From Ahaetulla prasina (lineage: Eukaryota; Chordata; Lepidosauria; Squamata; Colubridae): 64,000 bases of DNA. The first letter of the stretch is position 1. Each line of letters opens with the position of its first letter. A program made the translations under genes and the position numbers. The notes beneath the pieces are model-generated. The model ran no database searches. It was not told the origin of the DNA and was given only the letters and a program-made list of their open reading frames with translations. Below are positions 42,354 through 52,633 of the stretch, one piece after another. Where the stretch lies: positions 81,878,257 through 81,942,256 of the forward strand of contig NC_080546.1 of assembly GCF_028640845.1 (NCBI RefSeq). The letters are read 5' to 3'.

Positions 42354-42975
42354 CAGATTAACAGAGTTGGAAGGGAGTTTGTAGGTCATCTAGTCCAGGG
42401 GTCTCCAACCTTGGCAACTTTAAGACTTGTGGACTTCAACTCCCAGAATTCTGGGAATTGAAGTCCACAAGTCTTAAAGTTGCCAAGGTTGGAGATCCCT
42501 GATCCAGTCCAACCCCCCATCCAAGCAGACCTTACACCATGTCTGACAAATGGTAGTCCAATCTCTTCTTGAAAGCTTCCAGTGATGAAGTTCCTACAAC
42601 TTCCAAACACAACTTCTGTTCCATTGGTTGATTGTTTTCACTGTCAGAAAATTTCTCCTTATTTCCAGGTTTCCATCCATTATTCCTTGTCTGGCCTTCA
42701 GGTGCTTTGGAAAATAGGGTGACCCCTTCCTCTCTGTGGTAGCCCCTCAAATATTGGAAGACTGCTATCATGCCTCCCCTGGTCCTTCTCTTCACTAGAT
42801 TAGCCATGCCCATTCTTCATATGTTTTAGCCTCCAGTCCCCTAATCATCTTGGTTGCTCTTCTCTGCATGCTTCCTAGAGTCTCAACATCTTTTTCATAG
42901 TGTGGTGCCCAAAACTGGATGCAGTATTCTATATGCGGTCCTACTAAGGCCGACCTCATCAGCAATGATGCCCCC
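42354..42975 (-). mobile_element. CR1 LINE C-terminal remnant split by a palindromic MITE
   Basis: CR1 3' text at 42354-42395 resumes at 42502. The minus frame 42532-42813 gives [20 protein letters not shown] and LFSKAPEGQTRNNG. Upstream minus text ([20 protein letters not shown]) lies in a second frame. Confidence 0.88.
42396..42501. mobile_element. Palindromic hAT-type MITE (106 bp) in CR1
   Basis: Almost a full-length inverted repeat: CAGGGGTCTCCAACCTTGG pairs with CCAAGGTTGGAGATCCCTG, meeting at CCCAGAATTCTGGG. Flanks ATCTAGTC and ATCCAGTC (7 of 8). Confidence 0.9.
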
Positions 42976-43504
42976 TCCTGAATTAGAATCATACAAATTC
43001 GACGTATTTGGAGGCTTCCGTTCTCAAACTTGTAAAAGCTTGCAAAAAAAAAAAAAAAGGTCTTACAAGGGCTTGTTGTGTTAACTGCTAAGTTAAACTT
43101 ACCCAGTGCTGTTCTTTGCAGGCAGACTTACTCCAAAGTCAGTTATGGTGAGTTCAAAAGAAACTCAGCTGACTTCAACATGATCATCACTGATTTCCCT
43201 GCAGCTGTCAGTGTGATTTTTTCCCCCTATTGCAGTTCACTGAAAAAATGCCTCACCTGATACACAGAGGAAGGGCTTGCCTCAAACAGCAGTTACATAT
43301 GAGAGAGTTTTATCTTGCTGTCTCGTTCACTGCCATTCTGTTAGAAGTCATGTCTCAGCCCAGATAATGTATTGCTGTTCAAAATAAACAAATAGGCTTG
43401 TTAGCGACAGAATTAACATGACGTTTCATTCGATTCCCTTTTCGCTTGTCCAAAGGTGACAACTTTGGAAGAAGCTAGAGAAGAATTAAAGGAAAAAGTT
43501 TCCG
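42976..43504. other. Unassigned sequence
   Basis: About 530 bp, no recognised repeat. An A-run of 15 is at about 43044. Confidence 0.4.
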
Positions 43505-43545
43505 TTGTCCATCCATGCCCAACTCTAGGGGATGGTGATCAGAGA

Positions 43546-43746
43546 TGGGATTCACTTACCTTCCCTACCTCTTCGCAAATGTGAGCCTGCTCGCTCGCTC
43601 GCTTGCACGCGCCACCTCTGTGCATGCACATGGTCTTCTACACATGCACAGTAGCCATGCATTACATTTGGGTGGTGGGCGGAGCCTCCTGCAGTCGCCA
43701 CTACTGGTTCGTGCGATCCGGAGACAACCGGCTGAATCCCACCACT
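43546..43746. mobile_element. hAT-type MITE
   Basis: Ends CAGAGATGGGATTCACTT and GGCTGAATCCCACCACTG; target duplication degraded. Inserted in the Sauria fragment. Confidence 0.7.
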
Positions 43747-43764
43747 GATCTTCATTTCCTAGCT

Positions 43765-44047
43765 CAGGAGTCAGCAACCTGCGGCTCTGGAGCCGCATGT
43801 GGCTCTTTCATCTCTCTACTGCAGCTCCCTATCACTGGTCAGCTCCACAATTGGTAGGGCTTTCGGTTAGGACAGATAGAGGGAAAAGGACGCTGTGCTA
43901 GGAGGAGACTCTATGGTGATAGTGGTGGTGCGAAACCGCACTTCCGGTCAGCAGAGGAAAAAGGATGCTATGCTAGGAGGAGACTCTATGGTGGGGGAAC
44001 CAAATTGAATGGGCGGCTCTTTGAGCATTTAAGGTTGCTGACCCCTG
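43765..44047. mobile_element. hAT-type element (283 bp), perfect 8-bp duplication
   Basis: Ends CAGGAGTCAGCAACCTGC and GGTTGCTGACCCCTG, flanked by TCCTAGCT on both sides (43757-43764, 44048-44055). Internal GAGGAGACTCTATGGTG occurs twice. Confidence 0.93.
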
Positions 44048-44121
44048 TCCTAGCTGGGCAGAGCCAGCATTATTTGAAGACACTTCTATGGTCATGTGGC
44101 CACCATGACTATACGCTGAGT

Positions 44122-44275
44122 CAGTGGTGGGATTCAAATAATTTAACAACCGGTTCTGTGCCCTAATGACTGACTGACTGGGCATGGTTAGGTGGGTTAG
44201 GGGAGTGACCAGGGTGTGGCCAGGGGGCGTGACAGCACTCAATCTCCTGCAGCACTCTGCCAGTCAAAACGAGGC
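44122..44275. mobile_element. hAT-type MITE, right end lost
   Basis: Left end CAGTGGTGGGATTCAAATAA and GGTTCTGTGCCCTAATGACT as in 18501. No right terminus. Confidence 0.6.
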
Positions 44276-44697
44276 ACAGGGGTTAATTACAAAATGTGGG
44301 CTTTGCTTTGTAACATCCAGATCCAGCAAGCAAGGGGTGTGAACTACACAGAAAATACATTTTTGTTTGGTTATGAAGAAATATCCCTAAAGTCAGATGT
44401 GCACTAAATGTAGACTGACTTTTAGCCGCATATCTTCCCAGCAAACAGCAAATTTTGAAACTCCAGGTAAAGAGGATTCGTTTTAGGAGGAGTAACCACA
44501 ATTTGCATGTTGGAGGTTCCTAAAGGAATGCATGGAAACTCTGTATTTTGAAGAACATTTTGAGGGAGGAGTGCAGAATAGCCCTTCACTGCCTGAGGCT
44601 GTAGAGACCACCCATCAAAATACTGTTTGTGAAGCAACTGATCAACACTGACAGGGTAAGCCACTACTATATGAAAATAAGAGCAAACTCCAGTCCC
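44276..44697. other. Unassigned sequence
   Basis: About 420 bp, nothing recognised. Confidence 0.4.
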
Positions 44698-44800
44698 TTT
44701 TAGTACTGATGACGTTATCTAGTTTGGTAATGAAACATTTGCAAGAAAACCATCAAGCTCAGAGAGCACTAAGGGCCCCACAGTTCAATCCTGAGCTACA
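44698..44800 (+). mobile_element. Penelope-like terminal repeat (family c)
   Basis: Holds an intact 30-nt core at 44706-44735: CTGATGA, C, GTTATC, TAGTTT, GGTAAT, GAAA. It is followed by CATTTGCAAGAAAACC and AAGCTCAGAGAGCAC. Degraded relatives are at 36404-36650, 49930-49990 and 50500-50571. Confidence 0.55.
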
Positions 44801-45309
44801 AATATTCTCTTCTATCGAGAAACACTTTTTGGTTAGAGGGACTCAGAGCCTGCCTTATATGAGATGGCTCCCAGTGGATTTCATTCTAAATGTTGAGATG
44901 ATTTCTCTACATAAGGAATGTAGAATTATAATGGCTGAGTATTCGATCCTTCATACATCAAAAAAAATACAAAGTAAGGGATAAATAAATAAAAAAAAAC
45001 AGATTTGAAAGAAGAAAAGCCCCAGGAAAGAAAAGGAGTAAAAGTGTAAGAAAGAAAGAGGAAAAGAAGGAAACCTGAAAAAGAATGACTTCCAACTTTC
45101 TTTGATATAGATATAAGTAAAACATATATCAAACTCTTACTCTAAAATTAACATTTGTTTACATTATTTCCATAATCCCATATTTAATCCTCAAAGCCCA
45201 GATCAAGTTTTAATTTCAGTTTCTCACAAAAAGTCCAGTAATGGTGCATATCGCTTTAATCACTATTAAGGAAACCACAATTGATTTATTTAATTGCACC
45301 AAACTCTAA
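44801..45309. other. Unassigned sequence
   Basis: About 510 bp, A-rich centre (44960-45080). No coding signal. Confidence 0.4.
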
Positions 45310-45574
45310 ATTTTTTTTTAATTTGAATTCATATCCCGCCCTTCTCCGAAGACTCAGGGCGGCTTACACTATGTCAAGCAATAGTCTTCATCCATTTGTA
45401 TATTATATACAAAGTCAACTTATTGCCCCCAACAATCTGGGTCCTCATTTTACCTACCTTATAAAGGATGGAAGGCTGAGTCAACCTTGGGCCTGGTGGG
45501 ACTTGAACTTGCAGTAATTGCAAGCAGCTGTGTTAATAACAGACTACTTAGTCTGTTGAGCCACCAGAGGCCCT
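45310..45574 (-). mobile_element. tRNA-derived SINE with L2-like tail
   Basis: Reverse copy of 39816: tail CCCGCCCTTCTCCGAAGACT at left, head with GGTGGGACTTGAACTTGCAG at right. Confidence 0.88.
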
Positions 45575-45594
45575 TATAAAACAGGAATGGAAAA

Positions 45595-45740
45595 TCCTAA
45601 ACTCTAGTGTAGATCCATGCTTCTCAACTGTGGCAACTTTAAGGTGCATGGACTTCAATTCCCAGAATTCCCAAGGCAGCATGAAGCTCGCTCATCTTAA
45701 ACCTGCCAAGACTGAAAAATGTTGATCTAGAGATAAGGAT
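45595..45740. mobile_element. Degraded palindromic MITE
   Basis: GCTTCTCAACTGTGGCAACT, CAATTCCCAGAATTCCC and CTTAAACCTGCCAAGACTG match arms of 19098 and 42396 with many changes. Confidence 0.55.
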
Positions 45741-46048
45741 TTTTCCATTCCTCTCTTATTGGTTCTTACTTACTTACGAGCAATCATAATCCAAGCAAAA
45801 TCCTCACTTTTACCCCATCCCAGAGCAATAATAATGCAAAATCCTCACTTCAGTTGTGGTTGCTGCTGGATTTTGCAGGAGGTCGTCCAGGCCAAAAACA
45901 GGCCGGTGGGGGCCGGAGGGGCAGCCTCCCAGCTGATTGGCGTGGCTGGTCCATTTGCTGCCTCCCAGCTGGTCGTTGTGACTCCCAGTCAGGTCCCTGA
46001 AGCCTCCCCATCCTGAATGACAACTCCGGTGGCCGGGCCGGGGCCAGC
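45741..46048. other. Unassigned GC-rich stretch
   Basis: Repeats GCAAAATCCTCACTT-like text twice and may be the interior of an old hAT-type element; boundaries not seen. Confidence 0.35.
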
Positions 46049-46139
46049 CAGTGGTGGGATCAATCGGTTTGCCAAACTATGCAAAAAATTAACAACTGGT
46101 TTGTCTGAACTGGTGCAAACTGGTTGAGTCCCACCACTG
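46049..46139. mobile_element. Short hAT-type MITE (91 bp)
   Basis: Ends CAGTGGTGGGATCAATCGG and GTTGAGTCCCACCACTG. Flanks do not match clearly. Confidence 0.7.
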
Positions 46140-46240
46140 GTTGAGGTGCATGGAATGCTGTTACCGAAGTAATATCTGTTTATCTACTCGCATTTCCGTG
46201 TGTTCAAACTGCTAGGTTGGCAGGAACTGTTGTAGGTCAA
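46140..46240 (-). mobile_element. Sauria SINE fragment
   Basis: TGCATGGAATGCTGTTACCG, TCTACTCGCATTTCCGTGTG and CAAACTGCTAGGTTGGCAG match the centre of the SINE. Confidence 0.7.
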
Positions 46241-47183
46241 GGACTGCTTGTAATTGTTCCTGATCCCTTTAGTGGGGATTAGTTCACAATTTGCACACTT
46301 ATCCATCTTTTCAAAAGAAAGGAGGCGAAAATTGGGCCCAAGCTATATTTTTCTTTAAAAAAAAATATTCCTCTGGATGGCTCTGTAAAAAATCCTGCAT
46401 GTCAACTGAGCTGTACTTACAAGCAAATATAATAAAATAATTGAGAACCATCCCTGCGATTTAAATAAGATTTCTCCAGATGCTTTCATGTGTGATCTGG
46501 TTAGCATAAAGATCAGCCTCCTGTGCTTTCTAATCTGCTAAAAATCAAACTCCTTATTCATCCTGCCTTCTTTTTCCCTCTGACTCCTGGTTCATTTCAT
46601 TAAAATCTTTTCTTCTCTATATTCATGAACTGTTTGCGCAGAAACGTCATGCTTTATAATATCCCCCCAGAAAAGGAGTGATCCAAATTGTCACTTGCTA
46701 TTTATTCATAACCCATGCATTATTGAAGAGATGATATATCTACACTGTTCTGACAATAATATATGCATTCTTATTTTTTTTTTTCCTCCCACAATCATTG
46801 GTCAAAATGTTTGCTGTCTGTTTTGGTAGCCAGCCAAGAGTGTAGATTTGAGATTGCTAAAAGAAACGTGACAGGTTTATTTTATTTAGGAAGTCAGAAT
46901 TCAAAGAGGAATGCTGGGTTAGTGTTAACAAAATACCTTCAACAATTATCCTATGTGTGTGTGTGTGCGCTTGCTTTTAAACAGCGAGCCGATAAGATAA
47001 ATTTAGGCGTAATTTCCAATCCAAGAACAGACACAAATCAGAATCTGAGTTATTTTCCCTGTCTGATTATCAGTTTGGGATGGGGACTAATGAGGGATAA
47101 GGGCAAACTATTTTAATGCTAGTTGACAATCACTTAAATATGAGTCAGCAGTGGGCTGCAGCTGTCAAAAAAATGCACTCCTA
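46241..47183. other. Unassigned sequence
   Basis: About 940 bp, the longest stretch after 16 kb without a clear repeat. The 117-aa frame at 46763-47116 has no domain or coding character I can recognise. Confidence 0.4.
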
Positions 47184-47596
47184 GCAGAGGTGATATTCAG
47201 CAGGTTCTGACCAGTTCTGGAGAACCTGTAGTGGAAATTTTGAGTAGTTCAGAGAGCTGGTAGTAAAAATGCTGACTGGCCCCGCCCCCCATCTATTCTC
47301 TGCCTCCCAAGTCCCAGCTGATTGGGAGGAAATGGATATTTTGCAGTAACCTTCCCCTGGATTGGGGTGGGAATGGAGATTTTGCTGTATCCTTCCCCTG
47401 GAGTGGGGAGGGAATGGAGATTTTACAGTATCCTTCCCCTGGAGTGGAGTAGGAATGGAGATTTTACAGTATCCTTCCCCTGGATTGGGGAGGGAATGGA
47501 GATTTTACAGTATCCTTCCCCTGCCATGCCCACCAAGCCACGCCCACCAAGCCACACCCACAGAACTGGTAGTAAAAATTTTGAAACCCACCATTG
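47184..47596. mobile_element. hAT-type element with internal minisatellite (inverse orientation)
   Basis: Ends CAGAGGTGATATTCAGC and TTGAAACCCACCATTG, flanks ACTCCTAG and AATCCTAA (6 of 8). About five units of the GGAGATTTTACAGTATCC-type repeat. Confidence 0.82.
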
Positions 47597-47599
47597 AAT

Positions 47600-48676
47600 C
47601 CTAAGAGAGGGATAGAATCAAGAACACGTGAAGTGTTAATACCACTTTATAATGCCTTGGTAAGGCCACACTTGGAATACTGCATTCAGTTTTGGTCGCC
47701 ACGATGTAAAAAAGATACTGAGACTCTAGAAAGAGTGAAGAGAAGAGCAACGAAGATGATTAGGGGACTGGAGGCTAAAACATACAAAGAAGAATTGCAG
47801 GAATTGGGTATGTCTAGTTTAATGAAAATAAGGGCTAGCAGTGATATGACAGTAGTCTTCCAATATTTGAGGGGTTGCCATAAAGAAGAGGGAGTCAACC
47901 TACTCTCTAATGCACTAGAAGACAGGACAAGAAGCAACGGATGGAAACTAATCAAGGAGGGAAGAACTAAGGAGAAATTTCCTATCAGAACAATTAACCG
48001 GTGGAACAGAAGTTGCCTTCAGAAGCTGGAGGTTTTAAAGAAGAGACTAGACAGCCAGTTTGTTGTGTCTTGCCCGCCCTCAGAGCAGCCGGGGCCTTCT
48101 TACCTGCTCCCGCACACTGAGGAATGTATGCCTCCCGGTCCCAGTCCTGGCTCCATGCCCACACAAACTGCAGAAGGAGAATCTCCCTGCCCCAGCCCTG
48201 ACTCCATGCCCAGGCAAACGGAGCAGCTAGACCCCTCCCCCTCCTCCACAGCAGGTGAGCCTGAGGAGGGTTTATTACCAACAGCTGATTGGTGTGACCC
48301 TCGCATCAGAAGATTGGAGAGGCGGAGGCTACAGAGGGAAGGGAGGGGCAGGCCTTAATGAGTGCTGAGTCATGGAGCCACACCCCATGGCCTATATAAA
48401 GGATCTGCTTTCTGGCAGTCTCTGAGTCAGGCAAAAGTCGAACTTATCTTGCTGAAGTCACTTACTGGTCTCCTGCCTGCTCTGAGGACTTTGCTAGGAC
48501 TTTGGGCAGAGCTGCAGAGGCAAGCCTGATTCGGATTTCCCGGACCCAGCCGTCAGCGGAGGAGTGGGACACGACACAGTTATCTGAAATGGCATAAGGT
48601 CTTCTGCTTGGGCGGGGCGGGGTTGGACTAGAAGGCCTCCAAGGTCCCTTTCACCCCTGTTATTCTGTTCTGTTAA
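47600..48676 (+). mobile_element. CR1 LINE C-terminal remnant split by a solo LTR
   Basis: The frame from about 47636 reads [20 protein letters not shown], then [20 protein letters not shown] and FQYLRGCHKEEGVNLLSNAL, the end of the CR1 reverse transcriptase. It breaks at 48061 where the LTR enters. CR1 text resumes at 48582 and ends with CTCCAAGGTCCCTTTCACCC and ATTCTGTTCT. The 254-aa frame (47594-48358) is a CR1-LTR chimera, not a gene. Confidence 0.93.
48061..48576 (+). mobile_element. Solo LTR, family A (516 bp)
   Basis: Ends TGTTGTGTCTTGCCC and GGGACACGACA with a perfect CAGTT duplication (48056-48060, 48577-48581). TATATAAA at 48393-48400. The base-4 frame encodes EQPGPSYLLPHTEECMPPGP and ends RRLERRRLQREGRGRP at 48358. 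Confidence 0.95.
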
Positions 48677-49217
48677 ATACTAGTTCTGTCTTGATTGTAA
48701 GGTTGCAGAAACCTGCAAGGGTGGAAGTATTTCTCTTCTCCTTTCCTTTTATTGTCTGTAAAACTAGGCAGCGTCTCTTCTCTACTGTTTCTCACACTCT
48801 CTTCTCCTTCTGTCAGTGGAGACATTTTTTTTTTTAATATGTCCAGTCTGTGGTTCTCCCTCCTGTCTCCCAAGGTCATTCCTATATACCACCACAGCTG
48901 CTACTTCCCAGCTTCAGCGGGTAGGAAAATGATGTAGTTCCGTCAATAATAAATCACCTCCAGCATGACGCTGTGAGGTGATCTCGTTTTTTTTTTCCTT
49001 CGGTAATCTCCGTAACCTTTCCCTCAGCCTCTCCATCATGGGCTGCTTTTGGAGGGAAGGGGCTGCATGGAGTTGACCCTGAGGGACGTAGCTGATCTTT
49101 ATGTTACCATGCAGGGAAGGTAATCAGAATTGACAGCTGACACAAATGGTCATAGCAGGATTTTGTAAGAAGCCAGGCTCTGAAGGCCAAGAGGCCAACT
49201 TTGCTCTGAGAGGGGAA
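48677..49217. other. Unassigned sequence
   Basis: About 540 bp, no recognised repeat; no coding call. Confidence 0.4.
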
Positions 49218-49690
49218 TCCTTTCCTTTCCTTTCCTTTCCTTTCCTTTCCTTTCCTTTCCTTTCCTTTCCTTTCCTTTCCTTTCCTTTCCTTTCCTTTCC
49301 TTTCCTTTCCTTTTTCCCTTCCCTTCCCTTCCCTTCCCTTTCCCTTTTCTTCCCTTCCTTTCCCTACCCTTCCCTTCCCTTCCCTTTCCCTTTCCTTTCC
49401 CTTCCATTCCCCTCCCCTCCCCTCCTCTCCTCTCCCCCATCTCCCATCTCCCCCATCTCCCATCTCCTCCCATCTCCCATCTCTCCCATCTCCCATCTCC
49501 CCCATCTCCTATTTCCCATCTCCTCCCATCTCCCATCTCCTCCCATCTCCCATCTCTCCCCATCTTCCTTCTCCCCCATCTCCTCTTTCCCCTCTCCCAT
49601 CTCCCATCTCCCATCTCCTCCCATCTCCCATCTTCCCCCATCTCCCATCTCCTCCCATCCCCCCCAACTCCCATCATCTCCCTCACCTCA
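49218..49690. repeat. Long polypyrimidine tract (TTTCC, TTCCC, CATCTCC)n
   Basis: About 470 bp almost purely C/T on this strand apart from A in CATCTCC-type units. TTTCC units (49218-49312) grade into TTCCC, then CATCTCC/CATCTCCTCC repeats. The 190-192-aa frames on both strands are repeat artefacts. Confidence 0.95.
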
Positions 49691-49789
49691 TCCTCTGTGC
49701 CCACTGAAGGCAAACTAGTAATGTCCACCCCTCCAACTCTTTAAAAGACAAGGACAAAGGATAATGGTGTGCGTAGTTCAGGAATGAAA

Positions 49790-49893
49790 GCCTGCTTGGT
49801 ATAGTGGTTAGAGGCGTTAGGATAGACGCCAGTAGACTGTGACTCCTCCCCTGACTTAGACACAAAGCCAGCTGTGTGATGCTGATAGAGGGA
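49790..49893 (+). mobile_element. tRNA-like SINE fragment
   Basis: GGTATAGTGGTTAGAGGCG, CAGTAGACTGTGACTCC and AAAGCCAGCTGTGTGATGC resemble a tRNA-headed squamate SINE. It lacks an acceptor-stem fold, so I do not call a tRNA gene. Confidence 0.5.
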
Positions 49894-49929
49894 AATACTT
49901 GTACACCTGGAGTTGAAGTGCTCTCTGAG

Positions 49930-49990
49930 CTAGGTTGTTTTCTTGCAGATTTTTCATTACCCAAACCAGATAATATCATCACTGGGGTTT
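49930..49990 (-). mobile_element. Penelope-like terminal repeat fragment (family c)
   Basis: Reverse text AACAACCTAGCTCAGAG and AATCTGCAAGAAAAC flank a 31-nt core (49952-49982) with a 7-nt loop and the leading C replaced by G. Confidence 0.5.
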
Positions 49991-50499
49991 AGGATGTTTA
50001 GCCCCCAGCCACCTGCCTCAGCCCATTTACCGCCAGTCTTCCTCCTCCGCTGGCCCTCCCCTGGCCATTCTCCACAGCCAATGGCCCTCCTGGCCCTCCG
50101 CTCCTTGCCTTTCATCCCTGCCCATTTGTCCAGACACCATTTCACCTGGGCCTTTGGCCGCACGGGACAAATACCCCCCCCCCCCCCCCGCCAAGCAAGT
50201 GGCAGGCAGAAGCAATGGTGCTGCAGGGGCAGCACACAATGCAAGATTTTTTTTAAAAAAAATCTTTACAAAGAATTTCAGCTGCTCTACAAGTTTCAGG
50301 GCCTTGCAGATCAGTCACCGGAACAGGAAGGAGGGGGAGTAGCAGCCGCCAGGGCCACTGGGGGGTGGGTGGGGGGAAGACAAGCAAGAGTGTGCTAGGA
50401 GGCACCAGCAAGGGAGGGAAGAGGTGCCTCAAGGAGCTTTCACGTCCCTTTATCATTAGCTTATTCGGCAGCTCCTTGATTGGGATACTGTTTACTTCT
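49991..50499. other. Unassigned sequence with C-run
   Basis: About 510 bp. A run of about 17 C lies near 50173-50190 and an A/T-rich TTTTTTTTAAAAAAAATC stretch near 50246. ORFs overlapping it lack domains. Confidence 0.4.
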
Positions 50500-50571
50500 T
50501 CCTTCTTATTTGGCTAACGAAGCATCTACAAGAAAACAACCAACTCAGAAAGCGCCAAAAACAGTGGTGAA
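50500..50571 (+). mobile_element. Penelope-like terminal repeat fragment (family c)
   Basis: ATTTGGCTAACGAAGCATC and ACAAGAAAACAACCAACTCA are the right half of the family-c repeat, cut by the hAT insertion at 50572. Confidence 0.45.
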
Positions 50572-51065
50572 ACCCAATTTTTTTTACTACCGGTTCTGTG
50601 GGCGTAGCTTGGTGGCGTGGTGTGGCTTGGTGGGCGTGGCAGGGGAAGGACATTGCAAAATCCCCATTCTCTCCCCACTCCAGGAGAAGGATACTGCAAA
50701 ATCTCCATTCCCACCCCACTCCAGGAGAAGGATACTGCAAAATCTCCATTCCCTCCCCACTCCAGGGAAGGATACTGTAAAATCTTCATTCCCTCCCTAC
50801 TCCAGGGAAGGATACTGTAAAATCCCCATTCCCTCCCCACTCCTGGGGAAGGATACTGCAACATCCCCTTCCCCCCCCACTCCTGGAGAAGGATATTGCA
50901 TAATCTCCATTACCACCCCACTCCAGGGGAAGGATACTGCAGAATCTCCATTCCCACCCCACTCTGGGGCCAGCCAGAGGTGGTATTTGCCAGTTCTCCG
51001 AACTACTCAAAATTTCTGCTACCGGTTCTCCAGAACCTGTCAGAACCTGCTGGATTTCACCCCTG
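50572..51065. mobile_element. hAT-type element with expanded internal minisatellite
   Basis: Ends CAGTGGTGAAACCCAAT and GGATTTCACCCCTG, flanks GCCAAAAA and ACCAAGAA (6 of 8). About eight 40-bp units with GGAAGGATACTGCAAAATC; the 243-aa frame is their translation. Confidence 0.87.
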
Positions 51066-51222
51066 ACCAAGAACCTCCTAACGGGGTTGACTTTGAGCCA
51101 GCCCTCCTCTCTCCGCCCTTTGGAGGAAGCAATGGCAAGCCACTTCTTAAAATCTTGCCAACAAAACTGCAGAGATTTGTCTGGGCAGTTGCTATGAATG
51201 AGCTGCTTTAAAGGCATATATA

Positions 51223-51359
51223 CAGTGGTGGGATTCAGCCAGTTCACACCACTTTGGGAGAACTGGTTGTTAACTTTCTGAGCAGTTTAACAAACTGGTT
51301 GTTTTAAGAAATCATTAGGGCAGAGAACCGGTTGTTAAATTACTTGAATCCCACCACTG
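51223..51359. mobile_element. hAT-type MITE (137 bp), perfect 8-bp duplication
   Basis: Ends CAGTGGTGGGATTCAGCC and TTGAATCCCACCACTG, flanked by CATATATA on both sides (51215-51222, 51360-51367). Confidence 0.94.
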
Positions 51360-51367
51360 CATATATA

Positions 51368-52255
51368 CACATGTAAAACCAATAATATCTGGATAGAAAT
51401 ACATTTTTATTCTTTGCCTCATATCATTTATAATATTTGCAGAACATTTACTTATTAAAGAAATATATATGACCGCCCAACTCAAGTGACTCTGGCTATA
51501 GCATTTATGCCATTTCATAACCTTGGCTTTTTCTCTTGTTTCTTTACTGAATTAGCTATAAGCTGTATCTGCTGCTGTTCAACTCTATGCACTGAGATTT
51601 TGAAAATAAGGGAAGTGCAGGCTGAAAATAATTCAGAGGCACAAAGTCAGGTTGCGTTGGTTGGCAACTGGTTGACTCACTCTTTATTGTTGGCTTCACA
51701 CCATGTTCCTTTTTTTTTTTACATTTTGCTATCAATAATTAAAAGATATTTATTTACCATTAAACGGAATGACTTTTAAGTATCATGCAGGTTAAGCCTA
51801 ATGGAGAATTATCTGTTCTATTAGATTGCAAAAAAAATAAAAATATCAGCAGCTCATACAGCCTCATTAATTTGCTGAGTGCTCAGCATATACTGTGCCG
51901 CAGGATCAAATGTTATATTTATTGTAGCATTAATAAATATAAAATAGATGGCGTGGATACCTCTGAACTGCTTTAACTTTAGTTTTTGCACCCATCAGCC
52001 ATATTCTAGTAAACGGAAGACATCTGAATGCTGAAATTGAAATCTTTGACTCTAATTAGTAATGCTGCCAATGCAGAATTTTTGCATATATTTGCTTTTT
52101 AAAGGTTATGCTAGGCTAACCTGGAAACCTTCCCTCTGACAAGCTACCTTTCTATATGCAGGGATTTCATGGACAATGAAACATCATATATGTCCACTTT
52201 CATTCAGTTTCTGATAGATAGATGTCTGTGCCAAGAATGTGACACTAATGTTCCT
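51368..52255. other. Unassigned sequence
   Basis: About 890 bp, AT-rich, no repeat or coding assignment. Confidence 0.4.
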
Positions 52256-52268
52256 TAAACACTAAAGA

Positions 52269-52620
52269 CACGTAAGGGACAAAGTGGCTCAGTGGCGAAG
52301 ACGCTGAGTTTGTCGATCGAAAGGTCGGCAGTTCAGCGGTTCGAATCCCTAGTGCCGCGTAACGGGATGAGCTCCCGTGACTTGTCTCAGCTTCTGCCAA
52401 CCTAGCAGTTCGAAAGCACGTAAAAAATTCAAGTAGAAAAATAGGGACCAGCTTTGGTGGGAAGGTAACAACGTTCTGTGAGCCTTTGGCATTGAGTCAT
52501 GCCGGCCACATGACCGCGGAGACGTCTTCGGACAGCGCTGGCTCTTTGGCTTTGAAACGGAGATGAGCACCACCCCCTAGAGTGGGGAACGACTACCACA
52601 TATGTACAAACCTTTACCTT
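52269..52620 (+). mobile_element. Sauria SINE with 13-bp duplication
   Basis: Full SINE from GTGGCTCAGTGGCGAAGACG to CCTTTACCTT, flanked by TAAACACTAAAGA at 52256-52268 and 52621-52633. The long duplication fits LINE-type target-primed insertion. Confidence 0.94.
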
Positions 52621-52633
52621 TAAACACTAAAGA

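Larger units (their letters stand above)
43505..44121 (-). mobile_element. Sauria SINE tail fragment split by two hAT insertions
   Basis: Pieces of the Bov-B-like tail remain at 43505-43543 (CCCAACTCTAGGGGATGGTG), 43747-43764 and 44048-44115 (GAGCCAGCATTATTTGAAGA, TGGTCATGTGGCC). Confidence 0.75.

Noticed and set aside
46763..47116. 117-aa plus-strand frame as a host exon
   Set aside because: Composition looks non-coding, it has no recognisable motif, and it overlaps a TG-repeat-like stretch.
47594..48358. 254-aa ORF as a possible gene
   Set aside because: It is a CR1 C-terminal fragment fused by insertion to an LTR frame, and the CAGTT duplication proves the junction.
49146..49728. 190-aa and 192-aa frames on both strands
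   Set aside because: Low-complexity polypyrimidine/polypurine translation without any domain.
50480..51211. 243-aa ORF
   Set aside because: It translates the internal minisatellite of a hAT-type element; the repeat length happens to preserve frame.
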